Shown here in pieces: positions 36,247 to 45,872 of a stretch of DNA of 64,000 nucleotides; positions within the stretch are counted from its first letter, which is position 1; every line of letters begins with the position of its first letter. The position numbers and the translations under genes were made by a program. The stretch comes from Jannaschia helgolandensis (GTDB lineage Bacteria; Pseudomonadota; Alphaproteobacteria; Rhodobacterales; Rhodobacteraceae), in NCBI RefSeq assembly GCF_900109285.1, contig NZ_FNZQ01000001.1, positions 401,001-465,000 on the forward strand, read 5' to 3'. The notes below the pieces were generated by a model. The model saw only the letters and a list, made by a program, of their open reading frames with translations. It searched no databases and was not told the origin of the DNA.

Positions 36247-36879
36247 CTGACGCGCGGCGGCAGAGACAAAAATCGCGACGAGCCTGATCGTCGCTGCATC
36301 GTAACCGGCGAGACCGGCTCCAAGTCGGGGCTGATCCGTTTTGTCGTCGGACCTGACGATACGATCTATCCGGATGTGGCGAACAAGCTGCCCGGACGGG
36401 GAATATATGTGACGGCATCACGTGAGGTCTTGGAAAAGGCCATTGCGAAGCGCATGTTCTCCAAGGGTGCGAAGAAACAGGTCCGGATTCCCGACGGATT
36501 GCCGGACCTCGTCGAATCGCTGCTTCTCAAACGCCTTCAGGACCTGCTCGCCATGGCTCGCAAGGCCGGCAAGGCGATCACCGGCTATGAGAAGGTGAAG
36601 GTTATGCTGATCCGGGAAGAGGCGCGCGTTCTGTTGCAGGCCTCGGACGGATCGGAGCGCGGCAAGGGCAAGCTGTCGACGCCTGGGAACGGCAAATGGA
36701 TCGGTTTCCTGACGGCAGATGAGTTGGGTTTGGCCTTCGGACGAGACCGGGTGATCCATGCGGCGGTGTCTGCTGGAACCTTGGCCAAACGTATTGTAGA
36801 GGAAGCCGCAAGGCTTCAGGGCATCAGACAAGTGAATGGCAGCACTCCGGCTGCCGAGAAGGATACTGGGAACGCATGA
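36247..36879 (+). CDS. ylxR: YlxR (DUF448) fused to an L7Ae-type RNA-binding domain, abnormal start
   Basis: The first half is YlxR ([42 protein letters not shown]); from about residue 95 an L7Ae-like domain follows ([19 protein letters not shown]). In this frame there is no ATG/GTG/TTG between the nusA stop and the conserved TRGGR; the start would have to be CTG at 36247, with a weak GGA 8 bases upstream. Alternatively GTG at 36225 overlaps the nusA stop but reads the wrong frame and stops at 36287; a 2-base loss near 36250 would join it to TRGGR. The stop overlaps infB (ATGA). About 210 residues from CTG. Confidence 0.85.
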   Translation: MTRGGRDKNRDEPDRRCIVTGETGSKSGLIRFVVGPDDTIYPDVANKLPGRGIYVTASREVLEKAIAKRMFSKGAKKQVRIPDGLPDLVESLLLKRLQDLLAMARKAGKAITGYEKVKVMLIREEARVLLQASDGSERGKGKLSTPGNGKWIGFLTADELGLAFGRDRVIHAAVSAGTLAKRIVEEAARLQGIRQVNGSTPAAEKDTGNA

Positions 36880-39338
36880 GCGATCAGGACGGCAAGAAAC
36901 CCCTCGGACTTTCTGGTGGCGCGCGTAGCGGCACCGTAAAGCAAAGCTTTGCCCGTGGACGTACCAACAATGTTGTGGTGGAGACCAAGCGCAAGCGCGT
37001 TTCGGTCCCCAAACCCAGTGGCCAGTCCGCGGCCGCGGTAAACGCGCAGGGTGGTAAGCAGACCAGCACCACCGACGCTGAAATGGATCGTCGCCTGAAG
37101 GCGCTGCAGATGGCCAAGGCCCGCGAGGCCGAGGACACGGAGCGCCGTCAGCAGGAAGAGCAGAAGCGCGAGGATGAGCGCAACCGTCGCCGCGCCGAGA
37201 TCGAGACCAAGGAGCGCGAAGAGAAAGAGCGCGAAGAACTGGCCCGAAAGCGTGCCGAAGAGGACGCCCGTCGTCAGGAAGAGGCGCGCGAGGCCAAGGC
37301 CCGCCCGTCCGAGCCTGTCGCCGCGGAGCCCTCGCCCGACACTTCGCCGCGTCAGCGCAACCTGGGCCCCGATGCGCGCCCCGGCCGCAACGATGGACCG
37401 CGCAAGCGCGAAGAGGAAACCGGCAAGCCCAAGGGCGACGGCGATCGCCGGTCCGGCAAGCTGACCGTCAATCAGGCCCTGCGCGGTGGCGAAGGCGGGC
37501 GGACACGTTCGCTGGCCTCGATGCGCCGCAAACAGGAGCGTCAGCGCAAGGGCGGCGGCAACGTCACCCAGGAAAAGGTGATGCGCGAAGTGCGCCTGCC
37601 CGAGACCATCGTGGTGTCGGAACTGGCCAATCGCATGTCCGAGCGGGTCGCCGCTGTCGTGAAATCCCTGATGACAAGCGGCATGATGGTCACCCAGAAC
37701 GAGGTTCTGGACGCCGATACTGCCGAGCTGATCATCGAGGAATTTGGCCACAAGGTCGTCCGCGTCTCCGATTCCGACGTGGAGCAAGTGATCGAGATCA
37801 CCGAGGACAAGCCCGAGGATCTGGTCGAGCGCGCTCCGGTCATCACGATCATGGGCCACGTCGACCACGGCAAGACGTCGCTGCTGGATGCGATCCGCAA
37901 GACCAAGGTCGTGTCGGGCGAGGCCGGCGGCATCACGCAGCATATCGGGGCCTATCAGGTAGAGGTAAACGGCAAGCCGCTGTCGTTCCTCGACACGCCG
38001 GGTCACGCCGCCTTCACGTCGATGCGGGCACGTGGCGCGCAGGTGACGGATATCGTCGTTCTGGTCGTCGCCGCAGACGATCAGGTCATGCCGCAAACGG
38101 TCGAGGCGATTGCGCATGCCAAAGCCGCGAACGTGCCGATGATCATCGCTATCAACAAGATGGACCGTCCCGGTGCCGATCCGCAGAAGGTCCGCACGGA
38201 CCTGTTGCAGCACGAGGTGATCGTCGAGGCGATGTCCGGCGAGGTTCAGGATGTCGAGGTCTCCGCCCATACTGGCGCAGGTCTGGATCAACTGCTGGAC
38301 GCCATCGTGCTTCAGGCCGAAATCCTCGAGTTGAAAGCCAACCCGAACCGCGCCGCCCAAGGTGCGGTGATCGAAGCGCAGCTTGACGTGGGTCGTGGCC
38401 CCGTTGCGACCGTTCTGGTTCAGAACGGCACATTGCGCAAAGGCGACATTTTCGTCGTCGGCGAGCAGTGGGGCAAGGTTCGCGCGCTGGTCGACGATCA
38501 GGGCAAGCGCATCGACGAGGCCGGACCTTCTGTTCCGGTCGAAGTGCTGGGTCTGAATGGCACGCCCGGTGCCGGTGACGTGCTGAACGTGGTCGAGACC
38601 GAAGCACAGGCGCGCGAGATCGCGGAATACCGCGAAAAGGCCGCCAAGGACAAACGTGCCGCCGCCGGTGCCGCGACGACGCTGGATCAGATGATGGCCA
38701 AGGCCAAGGAAGATCAGGGCGTTTCGGAACTGCCGCTGTTGGTCAAAGCCGACGTTCAGGGCTCGGCCGAGGCAATCGTGCAGGCGATGGAGAAGATCGG
38801 TAACGACGAGGTCCGCGTGCGGATCCTGCATTCGGGTGTCGGCGCCATCACCGAATCGGACATCACGCTGGCCGAAGCCTCGGGTGCGCCGGTCATCGGC
38901 TTCAACGTCCGGGCCAATGCGCCCGCACGGGCCGCCGCGAACCAGAAGGGCGTGGAAATCCGATACTATTCGGTGATCTACGACCTGGTGGACGACATCA
39001 AGGATGCCGCCTCGGGTCTGCTGTCTGCCGAGATCAAGGAGACCTTCATCGGTTACGCCGAGATCCGCGAAGTCTTCAAGGTGACGGGCGTCGGCAACGT
39101 CGCGGGCTGTCTGGTGACCGAGGGCGTGGCCCGCCGGTCGGCAGGTGTGCGTCTGTTGCGCGACGACGTCGTGATCCACGAAGGCACACTGAAGACCCTC
39201 AAGCGCTTCAAGGACGAGGTCAAAGAGGTCCAGTCCGGTCAGGAATGCGGTATGGCCTTCGAGCGCTACGAGGATATCCGCAAGGGCGATGTCATCGAGA
39301 TCTTCACACGCGAGGAAATCGAACGCTCGCTGGAGTGA
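36876..39338 (+). CDS. infB: Translation initiation factor IF-2
   Basis: 820 residues. IF-2 brings initiator tRNA to the 30S subunit and is a GTPase. An N-terminal region (about 1-230) of charged Arg/Glu repeats is followed by the IF2-N domain, the G domain ([15 protein letters not shown] near residue 330; [17 protein letters not shown]) and the domains III-IV with the EF-P-like C-terminal part ([29 protein letters not shown]). The start overlaps ylxR by 4 bp. A strong terminator follows the stop. Confidence 0.97.
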   Translation: MSDQDGKKPLGLSGGARSGTVKQSFARGRTNNVVVETKRKRVSVPKPSGQSAAAVNAQGGKQTSTTDAEMDRRLKALQMAKAREAEDTERRQQEEQKREDERNRRRAEIETKEREEKEREELARKRAEEDARRQEEAREAKARPSEPVAAEPSPDTSPRQRNLGPDARPGRNDGPRKREEETGKPKGDGDRRSGKLTVNQALRGGEGGRTRSLASMRRKQERQRKGGGNVTQEKVMREVRLPETIVVSELANRMSERVAAVVKSLMTSGMMVTQNEVLDADTAELIIEEFGHKVVRVSDSDVEQVIEITEDKPEDLVERAPVITIMGHVDHGKTSLLDAIRKTKVVSGEAGGITQHIGAYQVEVNGKPLSFLDTPGHAAFTSMRARGAQVTDIVVLVVAADDQVMPQTVEAIAHAKAANVPMIIAINKMDRPGADPQKVRTDLLQHEVIVEAMSGEVQDVEVSAHTGAGLDQLLDAIVLQAEILELKANPNRAAQGAVIEAQLDVGRGPVATVLVQNGTLRKGDIFVVGEQWGKVRALVDDQGKRIDEAGPSVPVEVLGLNGTPGAGDVLNVVETEAQAREIAEYREKAAKDKRAAAGAATTLDQMMAKAKEDQGVSELPLLVKADVQGSAEAIVQAMEKIGNDEVRVRILHSGVGAITESDITLAEASGAPVIGFNVRANAPARAAANQKGVEIRYYSVIYDLVDDIKDAASGLLSAEIKETFIGYAEIREVFKVTGVGNVAGCLVTEGVARRSAGVRLLRDDVVIHEGTLKTLKRFKDEVKEVQSGQECGMAFERYEDIRKGDVIEIFTREEIERSLE

Positions 39339-39364
39339 TCTGCCGGCTTGCCGGATCTGTATGG

Positions 39365-39391
39365 AAAGGGGTCCCTCTCGGGGCCCCTTTT
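39365..39391 (+). terminator. Intrinsic terminator after infB
   Basis: AAAGGGGTCCC pairs with GGGGCCCCTTT across a TCTC loop (11 bp, one G-T pair), ending in four T. It closes the rimP-nusA-ylxR-infB transcript and can also serve the convergent gene. Confidence 0.8.
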
Positions 39392-39407
39392 CACATGTCG
39401 GTGTGCT

Positions 39408-40040
39408 TTATCGCGGCGGTTTGGCGCTGAAGATCGGATGCGCGCGGCGCGCGGCGCCCTCGGGTTTGGCGGCGAAGCCTGGTTCCGTACGCGACACGGA
39501 TTTCGGACCCGGTTGTGAAAGGCGCGGCGCGGCTGCCGGTGTCGGGGTCGGCGCGGAGAGGCGGGCCTTGAGATGCACAGGCATCGGCGGCACATCGTCG
39601 ACCGGAACCGCCTTCAGGGCATCGTCCTGCACCGCCCCTGATCCAGGCTGACGAATCGGGGCGACCGGTTCGTCGGGTGTATCGCGCTCGATATCCGCAG
39701 TCCCGGCTTGCGGTCGGGACAGGGCCTTCCGCTCTGGCCGCCTGCGCGCCAACATCAGCATTTCGCGGGTCATATCGGCGGTATCCATCGCCGCACGGCT
39801 TTGCACCGCCAAGAGCAGCGACATCAGGCCAAAGGCGATAATACCCAGGCCCAGGGCCGACGCCGCGATCCGTGCAGTCAGCGACACCTCGCCGGTAGCG
39901 CCACCGCTGCCGGGCGTCGCACCAAGGGCAAACCCTGCAATGGCAAGCAGAAGACCGATCGCGGCCAGCCCCCAGCCAATGTTGGAGAACAGCACGGATA
40001 TACTGCGGCCCAGCGGATACGTTTTTTTGAAGTCGCTCAT
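39408..40040 (-). CDS. Hypothetical membrane protein with disordered tail
   Basis: 210 residues, family not recognised. Two membrane segments (SNIGWGLAAIGLLLAIAGFALG about 20-40 and IAASALGLGIIAFGLMSLLLA about 60-80) precede a long Pro/Ala/Arg-rich cytosolic tail of about 120 residues. The N terminus is MSDFKKTYPLGRSIS. It is the first gene after petC on the same strand, beyond the petC terminator, and converges with infB. No domain suggests a role. Confidence 0.7.
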   Translation of the reverse strand: MSDFKKTYPLGRSISVLFSNIGWGLAAIGLLLAIAGFALGATPGSGGATGEVSLTARIAASALGLGIIAFGLMSLLLAVQSRAAMDTADMTREMLMLARRRPERKALSRPQAGTADIERDTPDEPVAPIRQPGSGAVQDDALKAVPVDDVPPMPVHLKARLSAPTPTPAAAPRLSQPGPKSVSRTEPGFAAKPEGAARRAHPIFSAKPPR

Positions 40041-40094
40041 GTGATCCCCGTTTTCTGCCTCGACACTGCCGCTTGCGGCGCGCCTTGCCCAACG

Positions 40095-40121
40095 AAAAAG
40101 GCCGACCCCGAAGGGTCAGCC
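40095..40121 (-). terminator. Intrinsic terminator after petC
   Basis: On the minus strand GGCTGACCC pairs perfectly (one G-T pair) with GGGTCGGCC across a TTCG tetraloop, followed by five T. It lies 28 bp after the petC stop and ends the petABC operon. Confidence 0.9.
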
Positions 40122-40148
40122 CGATTTTTGCCGACCGACATGGCGCGA

Positions 40149-40949
40149 TCAGATGTCTTTCGTGCCTTTGACCGGGGCCCAGATACGCTTGTTGGTCAGA
40201 TAGAGCAGCACCGAGAACAAAGCCAGCATGATGATGGCTGTCAGACCCATCTGCTTGCGTGCCGCAAGTTTGGGTTCAGCGGTCCACATCAGGAAGGCAG
40301 CGACGTCCTGCGCCGCACTTTCCAGATCGGCCGGGGCACCGTCGTCGAATTCGACATAATCGTCGCCCAGAGGGGGAGCCATGCTGATCCAGCCGCCCTT
40401 GAAGGCCTTGTTCCCGTAGAGGATCGAGCCTGCTTCCTCTCTTTCCTCGCCGGTGTAGCCGGTCAGGAGCGAGGCAATATATTCCGGTCCGCCGCTGCCC
40501 TTCAGTAACTGTTTGATACCAAGATTCAGAGGTCCGTGGAAACCGGCGCGGGCCTTGGCCATCAGGGACAGATCGGGCGCCCCGACGGAATTGTTCACCG
40601 GAAAAACATCCGGCGGCGTGGCCGTGCGGTAATCGCCTTCGCCATCGGCCAGGGTCCTGTCGAAAACCTCGATCTCGCCCGCGTAGGCCTTGACCTGATC
40701 TTCCGAGAAGCCCGGTCCCCCGGAGTCGCCCAGCGTGCGGATCGGCACGAATTTCAGGCCATGGCACGAGGAACAGACCTGGGTATAGACCTTGAGACCC
40801 CTTTGCAGCTGGTTCTGATCAAACGTGCCGAACGGCCCCTCGAACGAGAAGTCGTAATCGGTGATTTCCTGCTTGTAATGGTCAGCCGCAAAGACTGCAG
40901 AAGTCGTGACGACAAGTGCCGCAAGGGCGCGTATGATGGTCGAGAACAT
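40149..40949 (-). CDS. petC: Cytochrome c1 of the bc1 complex
   Basis: 266 residues. Signal peptide (ALAALVVTTSAVFA), covalent haem site CSSCH at residues 59-63, then the periplasmic domain and a C-terminal membrane anchor (GLTAIIMLALFSVLLYLTN). The axial Met is likely in the segment near WISMAPPLGDD. It passes electrons from the Rieske protein to soluble cytochrome c. It is the last gene of petABC, 12 bp after petB. Confidence 0.96.
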   Translation of the reverse strand: MFSTIIRALAALVVTTSAVFAADHYKQEITDYDFSFEGPFGTFDQNQLQRGLKVYTQVCSSCHGLKFVPIRTLGDSGGPGFSEDQVKAYAGEIEVFDRTLADGEGDYRTATPPDVFPVNNSVGAPDLSLMAKARAGFHGPLNLGIKQLLKGSGGPEYIASLLTGYTGEEREEAGSILYGNKAFKGGWISMAPPLGDDYVEFDDGAPADLESAAQDVAAFLMWTAEPKLAARKQMGLTAIIMLALFSVLLYLTNKRIWAPVKGTKDI

Positions 40950-40961
40950 CTGTCCCTCTCC

Positions 40962-42323
40962 TTATTCGGCGGGCGTGCCGGATTTTTCACCGGGCAACCG
41001 CATTCCGGTCGCACTGCCGGTTTCCCCATAGTGGGCTGCGAAATCTTCCTCGATCGTCGCAGGGCGGGCCAGCGGCTTTTCGATCACGCCAAGCAACGGC
41101 AGGATCACCAGAAAGTAGGCGAACCAATAGGCTGCGGCGATGAGCGAGATCCAGTCATAGGGTGACACGGTCGGCATGGACCCCACCCACATCAGCACGA
41201 GGAAATCGAGTGCGAGCAAGGCGAACCACCACTTGAACATCGGGCGATATCGGCCCGACCGGATCGACGATGTGTCAAGCCACGGGGCCAGTGCCATCAC
41301 GATGATCGAGCCGAACATGGCGATCACACCGAAGAACTTGGCGTCGACGATGCCGCCGGTGATCCAGTCCACCGCGATCACGACCCAGACATCCGCTGTG
41401 AAGGCCCGCAAAATCGCGTAGAACGGCAGGAAATACCATTCGGGCACGATTTCAGCGGGCGTAATAAGCGCGTTTGCCTCGATGTAGTTGTCGGGATGGC
41501 CCAGATAGTTGGGTATGAACCCGACAATGGCGAAGAACACCAGCAGGATAACGGCCAGCGCGAACAGGTCCTTGATGACGAAGTAGGGCCAGAACGGCAG
41601 AGTGTCCTTCTTGGCTTCCTCCTTGGACGTGCGACGCACCTCGACCCCGGTGGGGTTGTTGTTCCCGGTCGTGTGAAACGACCAGATATGCACGATCGTC
41701 AGGCCGAGAATCAGGAACGGCATCAGGTAGTGCAGCGAGAAAAAGCGATTCAGCGTCGGGTTTCCGACTGCCGGTCCGCCCAGCAGCCAGGTCTGAATCG
41801 ATTCGCCGATCCACGGGATCGCGCCGAACAGGCCGGTGATGACCGTGGCCCCCCAGAAGGACATCTGACCCCAGGGAAGAACGTAACCCATGAAGGCCGT
41901 GCCCATCATCAGCAGATAGATAACGATGCCGATGATCCACGTAACCTCGCGCGGGGCCTTATAGGAGCCGTAGTAGAGACTGCGGAAAATATGCGCATAG
42001 ACCGCCACGAAGAACAGCGAGGCACCGTTCGAGTGAAGATAGCGCAACGCCCAGCCGCCATTGACGTTTCGCATGATTTGTTCGACCGACGCGAAAGCAA
42101 GATCAATCTGCGGCGTGTAGTGCATCGCCAGGACGATCCCGGTCACGATCTGGAGCACCAGCGTGAAGGTCAGCACGATGCCCCATATCCACATCCAGTT
42201 CAGATTCTTGGGCGTGGGGATCATCATCGTATCGTATATCAGGCCGATGATCGGAAGACGACGTTCGATCCAGCGCTCCGCCGGAGAATTCGGTTTGTAA
42301 TGGTCGTGGGGAATGCCAGCCAT
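40962..42323 (-). CDS. petB: Cytochrome b of the bc1 complex
   Basis: 453 residues with about eight membrane helices. Haem ligands are the paired His residues: [16 protein letters not shown] with a His and RSLYYG nearby in helix B, and the [14 protein letters not shown] stretch in helix D. The quinol-site motif PEWYF ([11 protein letters not shown]) is present. It transfers electrons between the Qo and Qi sites. It is in the middle of the petABC operon. The C-terminal tail is Lys/Gly-rich. Confidence 0.97.
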   Translation of the reverse strand: MAGIPHDHYKPNSPAERWIERRLPIIGLIYDTMMIPTPKNLNWMWIWGIVLTFTLVLQIVTGIVLAMHYTPQIDLAFASVEQIMRNVNGGWALRYLHSNGASLFFVAVYAHIFRSLYYGSYKAPREVTWIIGIVIYLLMMGTAFMGYVLPWGQMSFWGATVITGLFGAIPWIGESIQTWLLGGPAVGNPTLNRFFSLHYLMPFLILGLTIVHIWSFHTTGNNNPTGVEVRRTSKEEAKKDTLPFWPYFVIKDLFALAVILLVFFAIVGFIPNYLGHPDNYIEANALITPAEIVPEWYFLPFYAILRAFTADVWVVIAVDWITGGIVDAKFFGVIAMFGSIIVMALAPWLDTSSIRSGRYRPMFKWWFALLALDFLVLMWVGSMPTVSPYDWISLIAAAYWFAYFLVILPLLGVIEKPLARPATIEEDFAAHYGETGSATGMRLPGEKSGTPAE

Positions 42324-42333
42324 TTGTGCCTCC

Positions 42334-42906
42334 TCAGCCCAGTCTCAGGGTTGTTTCGTTGGTAAACGATGCCAACGGAATATCCAGGTTGCGCGGTGCG
42401 GGACCTTTGCGGATGCGTCCGGACGTATCGTAATGCGACCCGTGGCAGGGGCAGAACCAGCCGCCGAAATCACCCGATTCGCCACCGATCGGAACGCAGC
42501 CCAGATGGGTGCATACACCGATCATGACCAGCCATTCGCCGGCCTCGTCCATTGCCCGGTTCTGGTCCAGGGCGGGAGAGTCCGCCAGCTGATTCGGATT
42601 TTCGTACAAATAGTCGACCGGATCGGGAAGATCCTCCAACGGCGTGGCACGGGCGGCCGCGATCTCGTCCGCGGATCGCCTGCGGATGAAGACGGGCTTG
42701 CCCAGAAACTTGACGGTAAGCTGTGTGCCGACCTCGACGCCGGACACGTCCACGTCGATTGAGGCCAGCGCCTGCACATCCGCCGCAGGGTTCATCTGAT
42801 TCACCAGCGGCCAGACTGCGGCCCCCGTAAGGACGGCCCCCGTGGCAGCGGTGGCATAGTAGAGGAAATCGCGGCGGGTGCCCGCGTGATCGTCTGCGTG
42901 TGACAC
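42334..42906 (-). CDS. petA: Ubiquinol-cytochrome c reductase Rieske iron-sulfur subunit
   Basis: 190 residues. A Tat-type N terminus ([19 protein letters not shown]) anchors the protein in the membrane and delivers the folded cluster domain. Cluster ligands are Cys132/His134 (CTHLGC) and Cys152/His155 ([12 protein letters not shown]), with Cys137 and Cys154 making the stabilising disulfide. It takes the first electron from quinol at the Qo site. It is the first gene of petABC; about 150 bp of gene-free DNA upstream probably contain its promoter, which I did not resolve. Confidence 0.97.
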   Translation of the reverse strand: MSHADDHAGTRRDFLYYATAATGAVLTGAAVWPLVNQMNPAADVQALASIDVDVSGVEVGTQLTVKFLGKPVFIRRRSADEIAAARATPLEDLPDPVDYLYENPNQLADSPALDQNRAMDEAGEWLVMIGVCTHLGCVPIGGESGDFGGWFCPCHGSHYDTSGRIRKGPAPRNLDIPLASFTNETTLRLG

Positions 42907-43058
42907 GAAGCCATCTCCCGGTTTGATATCGGCCTTGCGCAGGGCCGGTCCTAGAACGCACGAGCGGAGCCTGGGATCACTCCCGAACCCGCGTCCTGCC
43001 TCCCTTAGCGCATGCCGGGGGGCGAGTTCCAGCGGACAAACGCGCGCAGGGGTACGTT

Positions 43059-43490
43059 TTACAGGTCGCGGTCCATATCGCGGTGCGGAATGCCTGCATC
43101 ATCGTAGACCGGGCCATGTGCCTGGAAGCCCAGACGTTCATAAAACCCGAGCGCGTCGATCTGCGCCCCAAGGGTGGCACTGGTGAAACCACGCTCGGCC
43201 AACCTGTCCATGACATGACGCATCAGTGCAGTGCCAAGGCCCGTGCCGCGCGCGCGTTTCAGCACGGCGACCCGCTGGATCTTGGCGACCTCGCCCTGGG
43301 GCAGAACCCGCAGCGTGGCGACGGAGCCTTCGGCGTCGGTCACCAGCCAGTGCAGGCAATCGGCATCCCTGCCGTCCACGTCCTCGGCGGGGGCGACGTG
43401 CTGTTCGGCAATGAAGACCTCGGCACGCACGGCAAGCGGCGCGCGCAGGTCGGTCACTTCACCGATAACCTGACCGGTGGGCAGCTTCAT
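43059..43490 (-). CDS. GNAT-family N-acetyltransferase (ElaA-like)
   Basis: 143 residues from ATG 43490. A GNAT fold is visible: [40 protein letters not shown] (acetyl-CoA pyrophosphate loop RGTGLG) and [24 protein letters not shown]. The C-terminal end ([11 protein letters not shown]) matches ElaA-type acetyltransferases. The acceptor substrate is unknown. The start overlaps the gst stop by 4 bp (ATGA), so the pair is translated together. I preferred the ATG at 43490 over an open extension of 17 codons. Confidence 0.87.
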   Translation of the reverse strand: MKLPTGQVIGEVTDLRAPLAVRAEVFIAEQHVAPAEDVDGRDADCLHWLVTDAEGSVATLRVLPQGEVAKIQRVAVLKRARGTGLGTALMRHVMDRLAERGFTSATLGAQIDALGFYERLGFQAHGPVYDDAGIPHRDMDRDL

Positions 43491-44086
43491 GACGGAGCCG
43501 TTGCCGCCATCGCCGGGCGGGCGGAGAAGGCGGCCTGCCAACCGGCCAGGACATCGCGTCCCGCGCGCCAGTCGCGGTCATCATGACGCAGGTCGAGGTA
43601 TTCCAGGGCGCAGCCGACGGCGATCTGCCCCATGGTCAGCGGACCTTGCAGCATCGGCATCGACCGCGATTCGAGTGCATCGAGCGACCGGGCGATCTTG
43701 GTCCATTGCGCATCGAACCATTCAGGCCACCACAGGTTTTCAGGCCGAAGACGTTTTTCGTAGGTGATGGCCAGAGCGGATTCCAAAACAGCATCGCAAT
43801 TCGCTTCGAGCGACAGAACTTCCCACAGGCGATTCTCGGGATACAAACCGGATTGGGCGCGATGATCCAGAAACCGGCAGATCACCCGGCTGTCATAGAT
43901 CGCCGGACCTTCGTCGCGGACCAGGGCCGGGATCTTGCCGGACGGATTTGCCGCATTCAGAGCGGCATCCCCGCCCATCGGACTGGCGGCCACGTCCCGC
44001 ACCTCGATATCGTCCTGCGCGGTCTCGATCAGCAGAACGCGGCATTTACGTGCGAAGGGAGAGGCGGGGGAACTGAGAAGCTGCAT
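43487..44086 (-). CDS. Glutathione S-transferase family protein
   Basis: 199 residues from ATG 44086, which follows CCGGAGACC. The thioredoxin-like N domain starts MQLLSSPASPFARKCRVLL with the usual SPFARK(V/C)R active-site pattern and has the cis-Pro and Ser/Glu motif GKIPALV and YDSRVICRFLD. The helical C domain follows. The substrate is unknown; proteins of this GST branch may not be classical conjugating enzymes. It is coupled to the GNAT gene by a 4-bp overlap. Confidence 0.9.
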   Translation of the reverse strand: MQLLSSPASPFARKCRVLLIETAQDDIEVRDVAASPMGGDAALNAANPSGKIPALVRDEGPAIYDSRVICRFLDHRAQSGLYPENRLWEVLSLEANCDAVLESALAITYEKRLRPENLWWPEWFDAQWTKIARSLDALESRSMPMLQGPLTMGQIAVGCALEYLDLRHDDRDWRAGRDVLAGWQAAFSARPAMAATAPS

Positions 44087-44194
44087 ATATGGTCTCCGGG
44101 GGCAATGGTCCGAACACAATCTAGCGGTGGAACCCGGATTCACAAACGCCGCCCCCGGAGACAAGGGGCGGCGCAGGTGCGGTGGCGGTTGGGC

Positions 44195-45289
44195 CTACTT
44201 TGGCAGCAGCACGCCCTCGACCACGTGGATCACGCCGTTCGACTGCATCACGTCCGCGGTCGAAACCTGATATGCATTGCCGGATTCGTCAAAGATATAA
44301 ACCGAACCGGATGACGTCATCTGAACCGACAGCGCGTCGCCGGAGACGGTCTGCAGGTTCTTGAACTCGCCGGGGGCAAGCCCGGCGGTCAGGTCTGCGG
44401 CTGTCATCTGACCGGCCACGACATGCGCCGTCAGGACCTTGGTCAGGGTATCCTTGTTTTCCGGCTTGAGAAGCGTCTCGACGGTGCCTGCGGGCAGCGC
44501 GGCAAAGGCTTCGTCCGTGGGGGCGAAGACGGTGAACGGACCGGGGCCGGACAGCGTCTCGACCAGGCCGGCGGCCTTGACGGCGGCGACCAGTGTCGTG
44601 TGGATCGGCGAATTCACTGCGTTCTCGATGATGTTCTTCTGGGCGAACATCGCAGCGCCGCCGACGGTCGGGTTGGCCATGGCATCGGCAGCGGCAGGGG
44701 TCGTATCGGCAGGCGCAGCTTCAGCGCCCGGCAACAGGACCGCGTCGATTACGTGAATGACGCCATTCGACTGGACCACGTCGGCGACGGTGACAGTTGC
44801 GACCCCGCCCGTCTCGTCTTCCAGCTTGATCTGATCGCCGTCCATAAAGGCCTGCAACGTGCAGCCTCCAACTGTCGACACGGGATAGCGTCCATCCTCA
44901 CTGGCGATCATGCCCTGGATTGCGTCCGACATCGCGGAATCGGCAACCACATGGCAGGCCAGAACCCTGGTCAGTGCAGCCTTGTTTTCCGGCTTCAGAA
45001 GCGTCTCGACGGTGCCTGCGGGCAGCGCGGCAAAGGCTTCGTCCGTGGGGGCGAAGACGGTGAACGGACCGGGGCCGGACAGCGTCTCGACCAGGCCGGC
45101 GGCCTTGACGGCGGCGACCAGTGTCGTGTGGATCGGCGAATTCACGGCATTTTCGATGATGTTCTTTTGCGCGAACATCGCTGCGCCGCCGACTTCGGGG
45201 TTCGGGGCAGAGTGGGCATCGGCCAGAACAACGCCAGCGGTTCCTCCGGCAAGAACAGTGGCAAGGGTCAGGGTACGTAGGAAGAACAT
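44195..45289 (-). CDS. Secreted protein with two tandem FAS1 (fasciclin) domains
   Basis: 364 residues from ATG 45289 (ribosome site GGAGA). Signal peptide TLATVLAGGTAGVVLA, then two FAS1 domains (about 30-180 and 205-364), each with the H1/H2 motifs GPFTVFAPTDEAFAALP and SNGVIHV(V/I). FAS1 domains mediate adhesion or surface binding. The first 73 or so residues of the two domains are almost identical in protein, and the DNA is too (see repeats). The halves of the domains diverge after PENK: the first has a Cys-containing variant (ACHVV, GGCTL), the second a different loop. Confidence 0.92.
   Translation of the reverse strand: MFFLRTLTLATVLAGGTAGVVLADAHSAPNPEVGGAAMFAQKNIIENAVNSPIHTTLVAAVKAAGLVETLSGPGPFTVFAPTDEAFAALPAGTVETLLKPENKAALTRVLACHVVADSAMSDAIQGMIASEDGRYPVSTVGGCTLQAFMDGDQIKLEDETGGVATVTVADVVQSNGVIHVIDAVLLPGAEAAPADTTPAAADAMANPTVGGAAMFAQKNIIENAVNSPIHTTLVAAVKAAGLVETLSGPGPFTVFAPTDEAFAALPAGTVETLLKPENKDTLTKVLTAHVVAGQMTAADLTAGLAPGEFKNLQTVSGDALSVQMTSSGSVYIFDESGNAYQVSTADVMQSNGVIHVVEGVLLPK
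44453..44665. repeat. Internal direct repeat of the FAS1 gene, copy A
   Basis: About 213 bp that match 44981-45193 at all but seven positions, including 149 consecutive identical bases (44469-44617). It encodes the N-terminal part of FAS1 domain 2. The two copies are 528 bp apart and in the same orientation. Confidence 0.9.
44981..45193. repeat. Internal direct repeat of the FAS1 gene, copy B
   Basis: Partner of 44453-44665; encodes the N-terminal part of FAS1 domain 1. Near-identity at synonymous sites points to recent duplication or gene conversion. Confidence 0.9.
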
Positions 45290-45402
45290 GGGTCTCTCCG
45301 AGGTTGGAACAATGGTCCGGCGTCTTTCTGTCCGGTCATGCTCAGTTACGGAGAACATTGGGGATAGGTTTCAAATCGGATGAAATAAATATCAGCGACC
45401 GG

Positions 45403-45803
45403 TCATCGGGGCGGATCGCGCATCAGGCCAGACAGCGCCGCGACCTCCTGCCCCGAAGGCGCGCCGGTGACCGCTTCTGCGGCGCGCGCCCGCACCTTGC
45501 CCGGTTTGTTCTGTCCCAGCTTCCACGTGGCGGTGGACTTGGTCATCGTCGTCCGCAAAGGCACGATCTGCCGCATCAGCCGGTCCCGCGCATCGGGTGT
45601 CATCTTTGGGACGGTCCACGGCATCTTTGGCAGCAGGCGTCGCTCCTGATCGGCGCTGAGCCGGTCGAGATGATCGCGCAACACATCGTCCGGCAGCCGC
45701 GTCAGACGTCCGCGCAGATGCAAAGCGCACCGAACGCACGCTTGCGCGCGAAGGCCAGGCTGCGCGCATCCGGTGTCTGCCGAAAGGCGGAATTGGGGTG
45801 CAT
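45403..45803 (-). pseudogene. PaiB-like FMN-binding regulator, broken by internal deletion
   Basis: The start at 45803 opens MHPNSAFRQTPDARSLAFAR and KRAFGAL, the usual N terminus of PaiB-type FMN-binding proteins, but the frame stops at 45702. The C-terminal part continues in another frame from about 45723 (HLRGRLTRLPDD..., PWTVPKMTPDARDRL..., TWKLGQNKPGKVRARAAEA) to the stop at 45403. About 75 residues of the middle are missing and the two ends are joined out of frame at about 45715-45730. A full-length family member is about 200 residues. The remnants share no working start, so I call it a pseudogene. It diverges from the EamA gene. Confidence 0.75.
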
Positions 45804-45872
45804 GGGCGGGTTTCCATCTATGCGGGTGCCGTCATGGTTGCCGCGCCGGATCGCCGCGCGCAAGGTGCGGCA

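Noticed and set aside
36816-39179. Minus-strand open frame of nearly 790 codons opposite infB
   Set aside because: Antisense of infB; its His/Asp/Leu-rich composition is typical of a shadow frame.
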